Shown here: piece after piece, positions 1 to 5,843 of the stretch
Position numbering within the stretch: position 1 is the first letter of the stretch
Layout of the letters: every line of letters begins with the position of its first letter
From: Syntrophobacterales bacterium
GTDB lineage: Bacteria > Desulfobacterota > Syntrophobacteria > BM002
DNA length: 6,837 bases
Direction: 5' to 3'
NCBI GenBank assembly: GCA_030601545.1
Contig: JAUVTM010000119.1
Location: forward strand, 1 to 6,837
Translations under genes and position numbers: made by a program
The notes under the pieces: model-generated
Databases searched by the model: none
What the model was told of the DNA's origin: nothing
What the model saw: only the letters and a program-made list of their open reading frames with translations

Positions 1-303
1 GACTTACAATTGGGATTGCTGGCAGGGATTACCGTTCTGGTACTGACCTGTATTGGGATTGCCCTGCCCGCAGCACCCGGTTTCATTGGCAACTATCATT
101 ACGCCTGCATGGTGGCTCTAGGCTTGTTTGGCGTGGGGAACGACATTGCTCTTGCGTATGCTATCTTGCTCCACTTTCTCACCCTGGCAGTGCTCGCAAT
201 CATGGGCGTATTTTTCATTAATGTATCCAAACTGAAGGTAGGATTTTCGCTCAAGGCAGCAGTCTCCAGTTGGCAACAAGCAGCAGGCAGCGAGAAGGAT
301 TGA
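1..303 (+). CDS. C-terminal part of a lysylphosphatidylglycerol synthase TM / YbhN-AglD family membrane protein (5' end outside window)
   Basis: The frame is open from the first base to a TGA at 301-303, giving the last 100 residues of a longer protein. A TTG at 10 could be read as a start but lies inside a membrane helix, so the gene is almost certainly truncated by the window edge. The visible part has two or three hydrophobic helices (about residues 5-25, 32-47 and 48-72). Between the first two lies the motif LPAAPGFIGNYH, which resembles the Pro/Gly-rich signature near the C-terminus of the LPG_synthase_TM (UPF0104) family. A short hydrophilic tail ends in GSEKD. Family members include the transmembrane flippase part of MprF and many stand-alone proteins that probably move lipid-linked substrates across the inner membrane. 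The substrate here cannot be told. The family call is from memory of the motif. Confidence 0.78.
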   Translation, partial: DLQLGLLAGITVLVLTCIGIALPAAPGFIGNYHYACMVALGLFGVGNDIALAYAILLHFLTLAVLAIMGVFFINVSKLKVGFSLKAAVSSWQQAAGSEKD

Positions 304-452
304 ACCGCAGAGAACGCCGAGGGCGCAGAGCTAAAATTTACCACGGAGGGACACGGATTTACACGGAGAAGATTTTAGCTAGAATCACGAAAACACGAAG
401 GCACGAAAAAATATAGAATTAGCCGCAGACACACGCAGACGACCGCAGACGA
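304..452. repeat. Cluster of four degenerate short-period repeats
   Basis: Four blocks of imperfect tandem repeats with a period of about 9-11 nt follow the stop codon of the membrane protein. 304-330 is built on CGCAGAG. 341-369 is built on ACACGGAG. 386-408 is built on CACGAA. 423-452 is built on CGCAGACGAC. The blocks differ in sequence but share an XXCGXAGX-like core and are separated by A/T-rich linkers. Similar 'ccgcagag' and 'cacgaagg' strings recur in spacers of many environmental bacteria (general knowledge; function unknown). No open frame or good promoter is evident inside. Confidence 0.7.
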
Positions 453-472
453 AAGAGTATCGGTGATGTAAC

Positions 473-601
473 GATCGCTTGAAACCAAAATGGGGAGCAC
501 CTGCAGCCACTAATAAGCGAGCTTATTACTGCCTGCAGGCACCCCCCATTCCCGCCGATGTAGGCCATCGGCGTCCCGCCGTGCGGGGATCTCAAGCGAT
601 C
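473..601. other. 129-nt cloverleaf-like inverted-repeat element (possible structured RNA or small non-autonomous mobile element)
   Basis: A perfect 10-bp outer stem (473-482 GATCGCTTGA with 592-601 TCAAGCGATC) encloses three hairpins. Arm 1 is long: 490-495 ATGGGG pairs with 544-549, 500-506 CCTGCAG pairs with 533-539, and 511-517 TAATAAG pairs with 522-528 around a CGAG loop. Arm 2 is 553-560 CGCCGATG with 566-573 CATCGGCG. Arm 3 is CCCGC 575-579 with GCGGG 583-587. Every arm is a Watson-Crick match read directly from the sequence, and together they can fold as a four-way junction on either strand. A small open frame from 479 to 676 overlaps it but has no ribosome site and is best explained as a by-product. 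I do not recognise the family; it matches neither tRNA nor an attC site. Confidence 0.6.
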
Positions 602-633
602 ATTTCGATGATATATTTGCTCAGTTTCGTCAC

Positions 634-667
634 ACTAATATTTATTGACATTCGCAGACATATTAGT
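634..667 (+). promoter_or_regulatory. Inverted repeat ACTAATAT/ATATTAGT containing a TTGACA box
   Basis: An 8-bp perfect inverted repeat (634-641 and 660-667) flanks an 18-nt interior that contains a consensus -35-like hexamer TTGACA at 645-650. It lies 46 bp before the amidase start. At 17 nt spacing the -10 position (668-673, ACCTCG) is poor, so a sigma-70 promoter is not well supported. An operator or another kind of hairpin is equally possible. Confidence 0.25.
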
Positions 668-712
668 ACCTCGTAGGTTACAGTGGTCTGCGGTTAATTA
701 GGAATTGTGAAA

Positions 713-1465
713 ATGCGAAATGATCCTTGGTATCGGAACTTGGCACTGATTGGCCTAACAGCAGCGGTCCTATGTTTTTGGCCGGCGGTCTGCATGGGCC
801 AAGATGATGTCAAAGCTTATAAAGTCATCGTGGATCCTGGCCATGGCGGCCAAGACACCGGCAGTAAGGGACCGGGTGGGCTTCTCGAAAAAAATATAAC
901 GATGGCTCTAGCCAAGAAACTGGTTCAAGCTCTCGAGGAGACCGGGAAAGTTCGTCCGGAATTGACCCGGACAGATGACCAGGCTGTCTCTCTGGACGAT
1001 CGGGCCGGATTGGCCAACCATAACCATGGAGATCTATTTATTAGCCTGCACCTCGGCACCACCTTCGCGCCCGATCCAACAGGATTCTCTATATATTACT
1101 GGTCCCCAACGACCGCATCACCCACTGCCACTCCATCTTCAAATACAGTGAGACCATGGGACCAGGAACAAGAACCGTATTGGGAGAAAAGCCGCATGTT
1201 GGCCTCGCTAATGCGGGAGGAGCTGCTCTGGTCAATTCCGTGGGCTTCGGGTGGGGTGCTTCCAGCGGATATCTACTTGCTCAGAAGGGCTCGCATGCCC
1301 GCTGTAATGTTGGAACTAGGGTCCTTGAATCACCTGGAGGAGGCTGCCCAATTACAAAAGCCTGAATTTCAAGCGGCCGTTGCCAAGGCAGTGACCCAGG
1401 GTATCATCAAATATCGGAGCTTGGAAGAAAAGGGCATACTTATTAGACCTAAGACCCCAGAATGA
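713..1465 (+). CDS. Exported N-acetylmuramoyl-L-alanine amidase (Amidase_3, zinc-dependent)
   Basis: The 250-residue protein should cleave the bond between N-acetylmuramic acid and L-alanine in peptidoglycan, in the periplasm. Residues 1-29 form a signal peptide: a basic start, then the hydrophobic run LALIGLTAAVLCFW. The catalytic domain follows directly from about residue 36. DPGHGG at 41-46 supplies the first zinc ligand His44, Glu59 in LLEKN the second, and His113 in SLHLG the third; Glu201 in VMLELGSL is the catalytic acid. The full set of metal and catalytic residues is therefore present. SLHLG departs from the common S(I/L)HAN, and a Pro/Ser/Thr-rich insert lies at 131-149. No SPOR, AMIN or LysM domain is attached. 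The ATG at 713 is chosen over GTG 707 because AGGA at 700-703 is 9 nt from the ATG but only 3 nt from the GTG. Confidence 0.9.
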   Translation: MRNDPWYRNLALIGLTAAVLCFWPAVCMGQDDVKAYKVIVDPGHGGQDTGSKGPGGLLEKNITMALAKKLVQALEETGKVRPELTRTDDQAVSLDDRAGLANHNHGDLFISLHLGTTFAPDPTGFSIYYWSPTTASPTATPSSNTVRPWDQEQEPYWEKSRMLASLMREELLWSIPWASGGVLPADIYLLRRARMPAVMLELGSLNHLEEAAQLQKPEFQAAVAKAVTQGIIKYRSLEEKGILIRPKTPE

Positions 1466-1515
1466 GGTGTCAGGGTTCAGGTGTCAGGGGTCAGGGATCA
1501 GGTGTCAGGTGTCAG
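1466..1515. repeat. Degenerate GGTGTCAGGG tandem repeat
   Basis: Starting at the base after the amidase stop, about six imperfect units of the type GGTGTCA / GGGGTCA / GGGATCA follow one another with a period of 7-10 nt. The block ends just before the REP-like hairpin pair. It is the same kind of low-complexity sequence seen in the other spacers but with its own core. Confidence 0.65.
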
Positions 1516-1518
1516 TGC

Positions 1519-1607
1519 GTAGGTCGGGTGGTTTCCGCCTTGGCGGAGTTCACCCGACATCGATGATTGTCGGATCAACCTCGCTACGCGAGAACGATCC
1601 GACCTAC
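1519..1607. repeat. Two-hairpin REP/BIME-like palindromic element with GTAGGTCGG ends
   Basis: The 89-bp element begins with GTAGGTCGG (1519-1527) and ends with its reverse complement CCGACCTAC (1599-1607). Two nested hairpins lie inside. The first pairs GTCGGGTG (1523-1530) with CACCCGAC (1551-1558) and, deeper, TCCGCC with GGCGGA around TT. The second pairs GTCGGATC (1569-1576) with GATCCGAC (1596-1603) and, deeper, CTCGC (1580-1584) with GCGAG (1588-1592) around TAC. This doublet layout resembles the dispersed REP/BIME-type elements of proteobacteria (inference). It could also attenuate transcription between the amidase and waaA, but no T-run follows. Confidence 0.7.
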
Positions 1608-1641
1608 CGAATGCGTTTGCGGCGAACAAAGTGAGTCCAGA

Positions 1642-2967
1642 ATGAATTTAGCCCGTCTTCTCTATAATGTAACCACGCTACCCATGGCGGCGGCTTTGGC
1701 ACCTTTTGCCTATCTCGCCTGTCGGTTACTACCTGATGAGAAGGCTGAGCGCTGGAAACAACGTCTTGGCTTTCATTCCCAAGAAGCTATCCATTCTCGC
1801 CACAAAAGACCCCTGGTTTGGATCCATGCCGTCTCAGTGGGTGAGGTCGGGGTGGCCTCAACCCTGATCGGAGCTCTCGATCAGGTGCGGCCCGGATTGG
1901 GAATGGTTGTCTCCAGCACGACTCCCCACGGGCATGAGTTGGCCCAGCAAAAACTGGCCCACAGGGCGACCTGCATCTACTTCCCTTTGGATTTTATTAT
2001 TTCCGTCCGCCAGGCCTTACGACACGTCCGCCCCGACATCATTGTCTGTCTGGAAACGGAGCTGTGGCCAAATTTTCTTGGCGAGGCTCGATGGCTTGGA
2101 ATTTCAACCCTGCTTATCAATGGCCGTATTTCAGAGGGATCGTTCCGGCGGTACAGAAAAATCTTGCCGCTCATGAAGCCCTTGCTTGAAGATTTTTCTG
2201 CCCTGGCAATGGTCTCTAGCAATGACGCCAAGAGAGTCATTGGCATTGGTGCCCCGGCTGCCCGGGTAACGGTAACGGGGAACATGAAGGGTGCAGGATT
2301 GGTGGAGCAGGCGGATCCCAGCAGAGCAGAAGATCTTAAACGGAAATTGCAGCTGAAATCCGGGCAATCCGTGCTGGTTGCCGGTAGTATCCGTGATCGA
2401 GAACTTTCCTGGCTGCCGGAGATTTATAGCCAGCTACTGCGAGAACAAGCTGATCTTGTGGGAATCTTTGCCCCTCGTCATCTCAATCGCTTGGGTCGCC
2501 TGGAGGCTTGGTTAAAGCGACAGGGACTCGAGTTTCAACGACTCAGTTCACTGCTGAATGGCTCCGAACAAAGAACGACTGATACAATTCTGGTGGACGG
2601 AGTGGGGAAGCTTTTTGACCTCTATGGTTTGGGGGACCTGATTTTTTGCGGAGGTAGCCTGGTACCGTTGGGGGGGCAGAACATTCTGGAGCCGGCTGCC
2701 TGGGGCAAACCGGTCTTTTACGGTCCGTACATGGACAATTTTTTGGAGGCCAGTCAACTGCTGGAAACAGCCGGGTGCGGGATCATGGTCCAAGACCGAG
2801 ACGAGCTTTTGGCGAAACTCAGACATTTTCTCGCCAACCCCGAAGCACTGAAGGCCATGGGCAGCAATGGCCGTGCTGCAATGAGCGATCGAAATCAAAT
2901 AGCAATCAAACAAGCGGAACTAGTCAAAGAGGTGCTTGACGGAGGAAAGCATAGGGCAGAGGGCTAG
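1642..2967 (+). CDS. waaA: 3-deoxy-D-manno-octulosonic acid (Kdo) transferase
   Basis: The 441-residue enzyme transfers Kdo from CMP-Kdo to the lipid A precursor at the cytoplasmic face of the inner membrane, starting the LPS inner core. Residues 9-30 form the N-terminal membrane anchor. The N-terminal GT-B half carries WIHAVSVGEVG, in which Glu68 is the probable catalytic base, then SSTTPHGHELAQ, and CLETELWPN with Glu140, matching the second conserved Glu of the family. LLINGRIS and the VTGNMK segment precede the linker. The C-terminal nucleotide-sugar half has LVAGS, FAPRHLNR, and the GGQNILEPAAWGKPV block (344-358). Length and motif order match WaaA/KdtA. The frame is open back to a TTG at 1567, but that extension translates the palindromic repeat, and homology starts at ATG 1642. 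The ribosome site is weak. Downstream is non-coding. Confidence 0.94.
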   Translation: MNLARLLYNVTTLPMAAALAPFAYLACRLLPDEKAERWKQRLGFHSQEAIHSRHKRPLVWIHAVSVGEVGVASTLIGALDQVRPGLGMVVSSTTPHGHELAQQKLAHRATCIYFPLDFIISVRQALRHVRPDIIVCLETELWPNFLGEARWLGISTLLINGRISEGSFRRYRKILPLMKPLLEDFSALAMVSSNDAKRVIGIGAPAARVTVTGNMKGAGLVEQADPSRAEDLKRKLQLKSGQSVLVAGSIRDRELSWLPEIYSQLLREQADLVGIFAPRHLNRLGRLEAWLKRQGLEFQRLSSLLNGSEQRTTDTILVDGVGKLFDLYGLGDLIFCGGSLVPLGGQNILEPAAWGKPVFYGPYMDNFLEASQLLETAGCGIMVQDRDELLAKLRHFLANPEALKAMGSNGRAAMSDRNQIAIKQAELVKEVLDGGKHRAEG

Positions 2968-2978
2968 ACTATTTCGGA

Positions 2979-2999
2979 TTTCGGATTGCGAATTTAAAA
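2979..2999 (+). repeat. Direct repeat A, copy 1 (TTTCGGATTGCG...)
   Basis: A 21-bp string beginning TTTCGGATTG and ending in AATTTAAAA is repeated exactly at 4277-4297. Similarity continues for about 8 bp more with two mismatches. Immediately upstream (2971-2978) is a further partial unit, ATTTCGGA, so the element is itself weakly tandem. Confidence 0.85.
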
Positions 3000-3030
3000 G
3001 CAAGGAGTCAGGAGACAGTATCCAGAAGAA

Positions 3031-3166
3031 CCTCAAAGGAGCGGCCCTGCGGGCCTTGAGGTTGGAGGCAAAGCGGAATGAAGCGGACGGGGCGAAACGG
3101 AGACGCGGCGAGGAGAGCAGAAAACAGAGAAAAGCGAGAAGTCGTTGGAGGTCTGAGGTTGGAGGC
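3031..3166. repeat. Hairpin followed by purine-rich degenerate repeats
   Basis: CCTCAA (3031-3036) pairs with TTGAGG (3056-3061), and GGCCC (3043-3047) pairs with GGGCC (3051-3055) around TGC, giving a bulged hairpin without a T-run. A strongly purine-rich stretch of about 95 bp follows, with AGCGGA/GGCGAA/GGAGAC-like units. The 13-bp string TGAGGTTGGAGGC occurs at 3057-3069 and again at 3154-3166, bracketing this stretch. Frames open through it on both strands have strongly biased composition and no ribosome site. Confidence 0.6.
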
Positions 3167-3178
3167 GATATTAAGTAG

Positions 3179-3256
3179 TCAGCCCTTCGACCCAGCCTAC
3201 GCCAGCGGCTACGGCGGGCAAGCAAGCTCTCCGAGACTGCGCGCGGGACAGGCGGG
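3179..3256. repeat. Repeat B, long copy: AGCCCTTCGAC ... GGGACAGGC module
   Basis: The module opens with AGCCCTTCGAC (3181-3191) and closes with GCGGGACAGGC. A shorter version occurs at 4308-4347 and the opening again at 5794-5804. This copy carries an inserted palindromic stretch (GCCTACGCCAGCGGCTACGGCGGGC-type pairing, about 3195-3219). Translated in one frame, the 'CCTTCGAC..GCTC' family yields peptides such as SLSKG or PEPVEG that often appear in spurious predicted proteins. Confidence 0.65.
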
Positions 3257-3316
3257 CACCCACAAGTCATTACACTGCGCGCTGACGCCCTATGCCTACT
3301 GGCTACTCAGCTTATC

Positions 3317-3332
3317 GCGGCTGGAAAGCCGC
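3317..3332. repeat. REP-like hairpin GCGGCT-GGAA-AGCCGC
   Basis: A perfect 6-bp stem with a GGAA tetraloop, followed by TCCCACAG. The context (CGCGGCTGG then AGCCGCTCCCACAG) resembles extragenic palindromic repeats known from gamma-proteobacteria. No T-run follows, so terminator function is not indicated. Confidence 0.55.
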
Positions 3333-3351
3333 TCCCACAGAAACTATTTTT

Positions 3352-3395
3352 GGCGGGCACAGCCTTCGACGAGCTCAGGCGAGTCGAGGCCCGCC
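3352..3395. repeat. Inverted repeat enclosing a repeat-B fragment
   Basis: GGCGGGC (3352-3358) pairs with GCCCGCC (3389-3395). Between them TTCGAC (3365-3370) pairs with GTCGA (3383-3387), and the centre holds GAGCTC. The left inner arm, AGCCTTCGAC at 3361-3370, is a one-base-shorter relative of the repeat B opening. Confidence 0.55.
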
Positions 3396-3437
3396 CTACC
3401 AAAGCTGCAGGGCCTGGGGCAAATTTGAAATTCTTTA

Positions 3438-3459
3438 CTCTATGCCCTATGCTCTATGC
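3438..3459 (+). repeat. Short CTATGC-type tandem repeat before larB
   Basis: Three imperfect units (CTCTATGC, CCTATG, CTCTATGC) with a period of about 7 nt end just before the larB ribosome site. The last unit supplies an in-frame ATG at 3456 that could be mistaken for the larB start. Confidence 0.5.
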
Positions 3460-3476
3460 GGAAACGGAGTGACCCA

Positions 3477-4226
3477 GTGAACGAAGATAAACTGCGAGAA
3501 ATGCTGCAAGCTTTGCAAGATGGCAAGACCGATGTGGATGCCATCGTAGAAAACTTGCGTTCATGGCCCTACGAGGATCTTGGTTTTGCCCGGGTGGATC
3601 ACCATCGTGCCTTACGACGTGGTTTTCCGGAAGTGATTTTTGGTGAAGGCAAGAGCGCCGACCAGATCATAAAGATCATGGAAGCCATGTTGAGCCAGGG
3701 AACAAACGTGCTTGTGACCCGGGTTGATGCTGCCAAGGCAAAAGACGTACAAAAACAGATCAAGACAGCAGTTTATGATGACATCTCCCGAACCATGACC
3801 GTGCGACAGCACGAGGTCTCTGAGAAAGGACGCGGGTTCGTTCTGATCCTGGCAGCTGGAACCTCTGATATTCCGGTGGCAGAGGAAGCTGCCATCACTG
3901 CGGAAATGATTGGCAGTCGGGTTGAACGGCTTTTCGATGTTGGCGTGGCAGGGTTGCATCGCCTTCTCGATCATTTCCACCAGATGCGGGAGGCCAGTGT
4001 GCTGGTTGTGGTTGCCGGTATGGAAGGAGCACTGCCCAGTGTGGTGGGCGGTATGGTGGAGAAGCCAATTGTTGCCGTGCCAACCAGTGTAGGCTACGGT
4101 GCTTCGTTCAAGGGGTTGGCCGCACTGATGGCCATGCTCAACGCCTGCGCTCCGGGAATAGCCGTGGTAAACATCGACAACGGCTTTGGCGCCGGCTACC
4201 TTGCAGCCCTAATTGACCAAGGGTAA
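3477..4226 (+). CDS. larB: LarB: pyridinium-3,5-biscarboxylic acid mononucleotide synthase (nickel-pincer cofactor)
   Basis: LarB carries out the first step of the nickel-pincer nucleotide pathway, carboxylating nicotinic acid adenine dinucleotide and releasing AMP to give the biscarboxylated mononucleotide. LarE and LarC act later and are not in this window. The 249-residue length is normal. An N-terminal family-specific region (1-115, with DLGFARVDHHRALRRGFPEV) precedes a PurE-like Rossmann domain. In that domain LILAAGTSDIPVAEEA (123-138), VVAGMEGALPSVVGG (178-192) and VPTSVGYGASFKG (201-213) are the typical nucleotide and CO2-site loops. Cys224 in LNACAPGI corresponds to the conserved Cys reported to bind the pyridine ring during catalysis. 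GTG 3477 is chosen because GGAG at 3466-3469 lies 7 nt upstream; ATG 3456 has no ribosome site. The gene stands alone between repeat-filled spacers. Confidence 0.94.
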   Translation: MNEDKLREMLQALQDGKTDVDAIVENLRSWPYEDLGFARVDHHRALRRGFPEVIFGEGKSADQIIKIMEAMLSQGTNVLVTRVDAAKAKDVQKQIKTAVYDDISRTMTVRQHEVSEKGRGFVLILAAGTSDIPVAEEAAITAEMIGSRVERLFDVGVAGLHRLLDHFHQMREASVLVVVAGMEGALPSVVGGMVEKPIVAVPTSVGYGASFKGLAALMAMLNACAPGIAVVNIDNGFGAGYLAALIDQG

Positions 4227-4240
4227 ATTATTTCGAATTT

Positions 4241-4269
4241 GTCCTTCGGACTCCCACCCTTCGGGTGGG
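4241..4269 (+). terminator. Two adjacent hairpins after larB (possible terminator)
   Basis: GTCC-TTC-GGAC (4241-4251) is followed at once by CCCACCC-TTC-GGGTGGG (4253-4269), a 7-bp G/C-rich stem. They begin 14 bp after the larB stop. The bases after the second stem are TTCCCGGTTTC, only weakly T-rich, so intrinsic termination is plausible but not clean. The pair is embedded in repeat A, splitting ATTTCG-like sequence (4230-4235) from the main copy at 4277. Confidence 0.45.
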
Positions 4270-4276
4270 TTCCCGG

Positions 4277-4297
4277 TTTCGGATTGCGAATTTAAAA
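4277..4297 (+). repeat. Direct repeat A, copy 2
   Basis: Exact 21-bp match to 2979-2999, in the same orientation, about 1.3 kb downstream, with larB between the two copies. It is followed after 10 bp by repeat B, the same order as on the upstream side of larB. Confidence 0.85.
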
Positions 4298-4307
4298 ACA
4301 AGAAGCC

Positions 4308-4347
4308 AGCCCTTCGACAAGCTCCCCGAGACTACGCTCGGGACAGG
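4308..4347. repeat. Repeat B, short copy, with CCCGAG/CTCGGG hairpin
   Basis: AGCCCTTCGAC (4308-4318) leads into AAGCTC and a perfect hairpin CCCGAG (4325-4330) / CTCGGG (4337-4342), ending in GGGACAGGC. It is the compact form of the 3179-3256 module, lacking its internal palindrome. Confidence 0.7.
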
Positions 4348-4379
4348 CAGGACAAGTAGGAACTGAGGACTAGGCACCA

Positions 4380-4473
4380 CACAAAAGTAGTTGGCAGTCA
4401 GTAGCAAATAGTTGAGAGGAACTCAATGTTGATTGCTTTTCTCCTGACTCCTGACTCCTGGCTCCTGGCTACT
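4380..4473. repeat. Degenerate AGTAG/CAGTAG and CTCCTGA tandem repeats
   Basis: 4385-4415 contains loosely repeated AGTAGTTGGCAGTCAGTAG-type units. 4441-4473 is a cleaner run of five CTCCTGACT/CTCCTGGCT units with a period of 7-8 nt. The second block resembles the reverse complement of the GTCAGGGGTCAGG block at 1466-1515, so the two may be one family in opposite orientations. Confidence 0.6.
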
Positions 4474-4515
4474 GTATTCTAAATCTTCGCGCTATGCTGA
4501 TCCTTTCCTTCCAGT

Positions 4516-4521
4516 TATAAT
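4516..4521 (+). promoter_or_regulatory. Candidate -10 box TATAAT for the reductase gene
   Basis: A consensus TATAAT lies 45 bp before the ATG at 4567, at the edge of the repeat-free part of the spacer. At 16-18 nt spacing no good -35 match is found (TATGCT at 4493-4498) and there is no extended -10 TG. A transcript starting near 4528 would have a leader of about 40 nt. Moderate to low support. Confidence 0.4.
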
Positions 4522-4566
4522 ACTCTTACCTGTCAGGAAATCCTTGTTTTCACTCTCGCAACTAGG

Positions 4567-5781
4567 ATGGGAGAAGCTTTGAACCGAGATTTGCAAACCG
4601 ACGTTCTGGTGGTTGGTGCCGGACCGGCAGGCTGCTTGGCTGCGGTGGAGTTGGCCCGTCAAGGTGTCGATGTCCTGGTGGTAGAGCGCAGCCCATTTCC
4701 TAGAGAAAAGATATGCGGAGACGCTCTTCTCGAGGATAGCCTGGAAGTTTTGGAAAGCGTCGGCTTAGACGAAGCGGTGAAAGAAAAGGCCCATCCTATC
4801 CATAGCATTATTTTCGTGGCGCCGAATGGGACTGAGTGTGAGCTGGAAGGGAATTCGTTCACCCTTCCACGGAAAGAGCTGGATGCATTGCTCCTTGAGG
4901 AGGCCTGTAGCCGAGGGGCCAACTTTGTGGGTGGCATAACGGTATCAGAGCCGCTGGTCCAGGATGGAGCCTGTGTGGGAGCCGTAGGATTTGATCAGGA
5001 AGGACACAAGATTAGTATTTCTGCTCGGCTGGTGCTTTTGGCAACTGGTGCCAACGCCCGAATCCTGCGCGTGTTCGGAGTCCTGATAAATAGGAATCAT
5101 AGTGCCATTGGTGCTCGGGGGTATTTTCGCCTAACCGAGACGATAGATGAGAGCTCCATGGTCGTTATCTACGATCGCCGTCTACTCCCCGGCTACAGCT
5201 GGATGTTTCCTTTGGGGCAGGGTATTTTCAATGTGGGCTGCGGTATTTTTCTGGATGGCGGAAAGAAAATGGCCCATATCGGCCAGAACCTGAAGAGCTT
5301 CTATAAGCATGTTCAACCACTATCCCGGCATCTACAAATGGCGGAGCAAATTGCGCCAATCAGAACAGCCCCAATGCGCACAGGTTTTCAAGGCGCACGA
5401 GCCTGCGCACCAGGGCTCCTTGTTCTGGGAGAGGCCCTCGGCCTTACCTTTCCTTTTGTAGGGGAGGGGGTTAGCAGTGCCCTGGAAAGTGGACGGGTGG
5501 CTGCTTCTGTTGCCCTCGAGGCTCTTGAGAAAAATGATTTTACCAGCCGGATATTGGGGAATTACGAGAGAGATCTGCGGAAGACGCTGGATGGACGCCA
5601 TCAAGGTTACCTGGTAGCGCAGCGATTGTTTCACTTCACGTCATTCGCCAACCTTCTCATTACAAAGGCCGCTCGCAACTCGGCCGTGCGAGGGGTGGCC
5701 AGGCAGATATTGCTTGGCCAGAGGGACCCTGAGGATGTCTTTTCCCTCCGCGGAATGTTGCGAGTGTTGTTGTTGAGATAA
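4567..5781 (+). CDS. Geranylgeranyl reductase family FAD-dependent oxidoreductase
   Basis: This 404-residue flavoprotein belongs to the PHBH-fold geranylgeranyl reductase/FixC-like family, whose members saturate double bonds of prenyl chains (chlorophyll side chain, archaeal lipids, menaquinone tails) or act in quinone-linked electron transfer. The dinucleotide-binding motif GAGPAG is at 17-22, with Glu40 ending the second strand. KICGD at 48-52 is the family's CG(G/D) signature. PGYSWMFPLGQGIFNVGCG (208-226) is the characteristic substrate-domain block, and LGEALGLTFPFVGEGV (287-302) is the second FAD motif. In that motif the usual GD is GE (Glu289). The substrate is not determined; quinone or isoprenoid saturation is an inference. 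The start is uncertain: AGG abuts ATG 4567, whereas GGGAG at 4569-4573 is well placed for TTG 4579, which would shorten the protein by four residues. Confidence 0.86.
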   Translation: MGEALNRDLQTDVLVVGAGPAGCLAAVELARQGVDVLVVERSPFPREKICGDALLEDSLEVLESVGLDEAVKEKAHPIHSIIFVAPNGTECELEGNSFTLPRKELDALLLEEACSRGANFVGGITVSEPLVQDGACVGAVGFDQEGHKISISARLVLLATGANARILRVFGVLINRNHSAIGARGYFRLTETIDESSMVVIYDRRLLPGYSWMFPLGQGIFNVGCGIFLDGGKKMAHIGQNLKSFYKHVQPLSRHLQMAEQIAPIRTAPMRTGFQGARACAPGLLVLGEALGLTFPFVGEGVSSALESGRVAASVALEALEKNDFTSRILGNYERDLRKTLDGRHQGYLVAQRLFHFTSFANLLITKAARNSAVRGVARQILLGQRDPEDVFSLRGMLRVLLLR

Positions 5782-5793
5782 TAGTAAGCAGTG

Positions 5794-5823
5794 AGCCCTT
5801 CGACAGGCTCAGGACGCTTCGCG
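5794..5823. repeat. Repeat B fragment
   Basis: AGCCCTTCGAC at 5794-5804, followed by AGGCTCAGGAC, is a third occurrence of the repeat B opening with a different continuation. It begins 12 bp after the reductase stop. Flanking AGTAAGC/GGTAAGC units are weakly tandem. Confidence 0.6.
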
Positions 5824-5843
5824 CAGTAAGCGGTAAGCGGTAC

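Noticed and set aside
304..452. CRISPR array
   Set aside because: Units are far too short and degenerate, with no regular repeat-spacer structure and no cas genes.
473..601. tRNA or integron attC site
   Set aside because: Arm lengths and loops do not match tRNA, no CCA-type end or anticodon arm is found, and the attC core sites GTTRRRY/RYYYAAC are absent.
479..676. 65-codon plus-strand open frame upstream of the amidase
   Set aside because: It translates the cloverleaf element, starts at a TTG inside the outer stem and has no ribosome site.
1156..1365. Second plus-strand frame inside the amidase gene
   Set aside because: It is a shadow frame; the amidase frame carries the catalytic motifs over the same bases.
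2670..2676. Run of seven G in waaA as a possible phase-variation site or frameshift
   Set aside because: The frame is intact through it and conserved motifs lie on both sides; a run of seven alone is weak evidence.
2920..3428. Several overlapping frames of 80-116 codons on both strands
   Set aside because: They run across repeats, have Arg/Ala/Ser-biased composition and repeat-derived peptides, and no ribosome sites; some overlap waaA.
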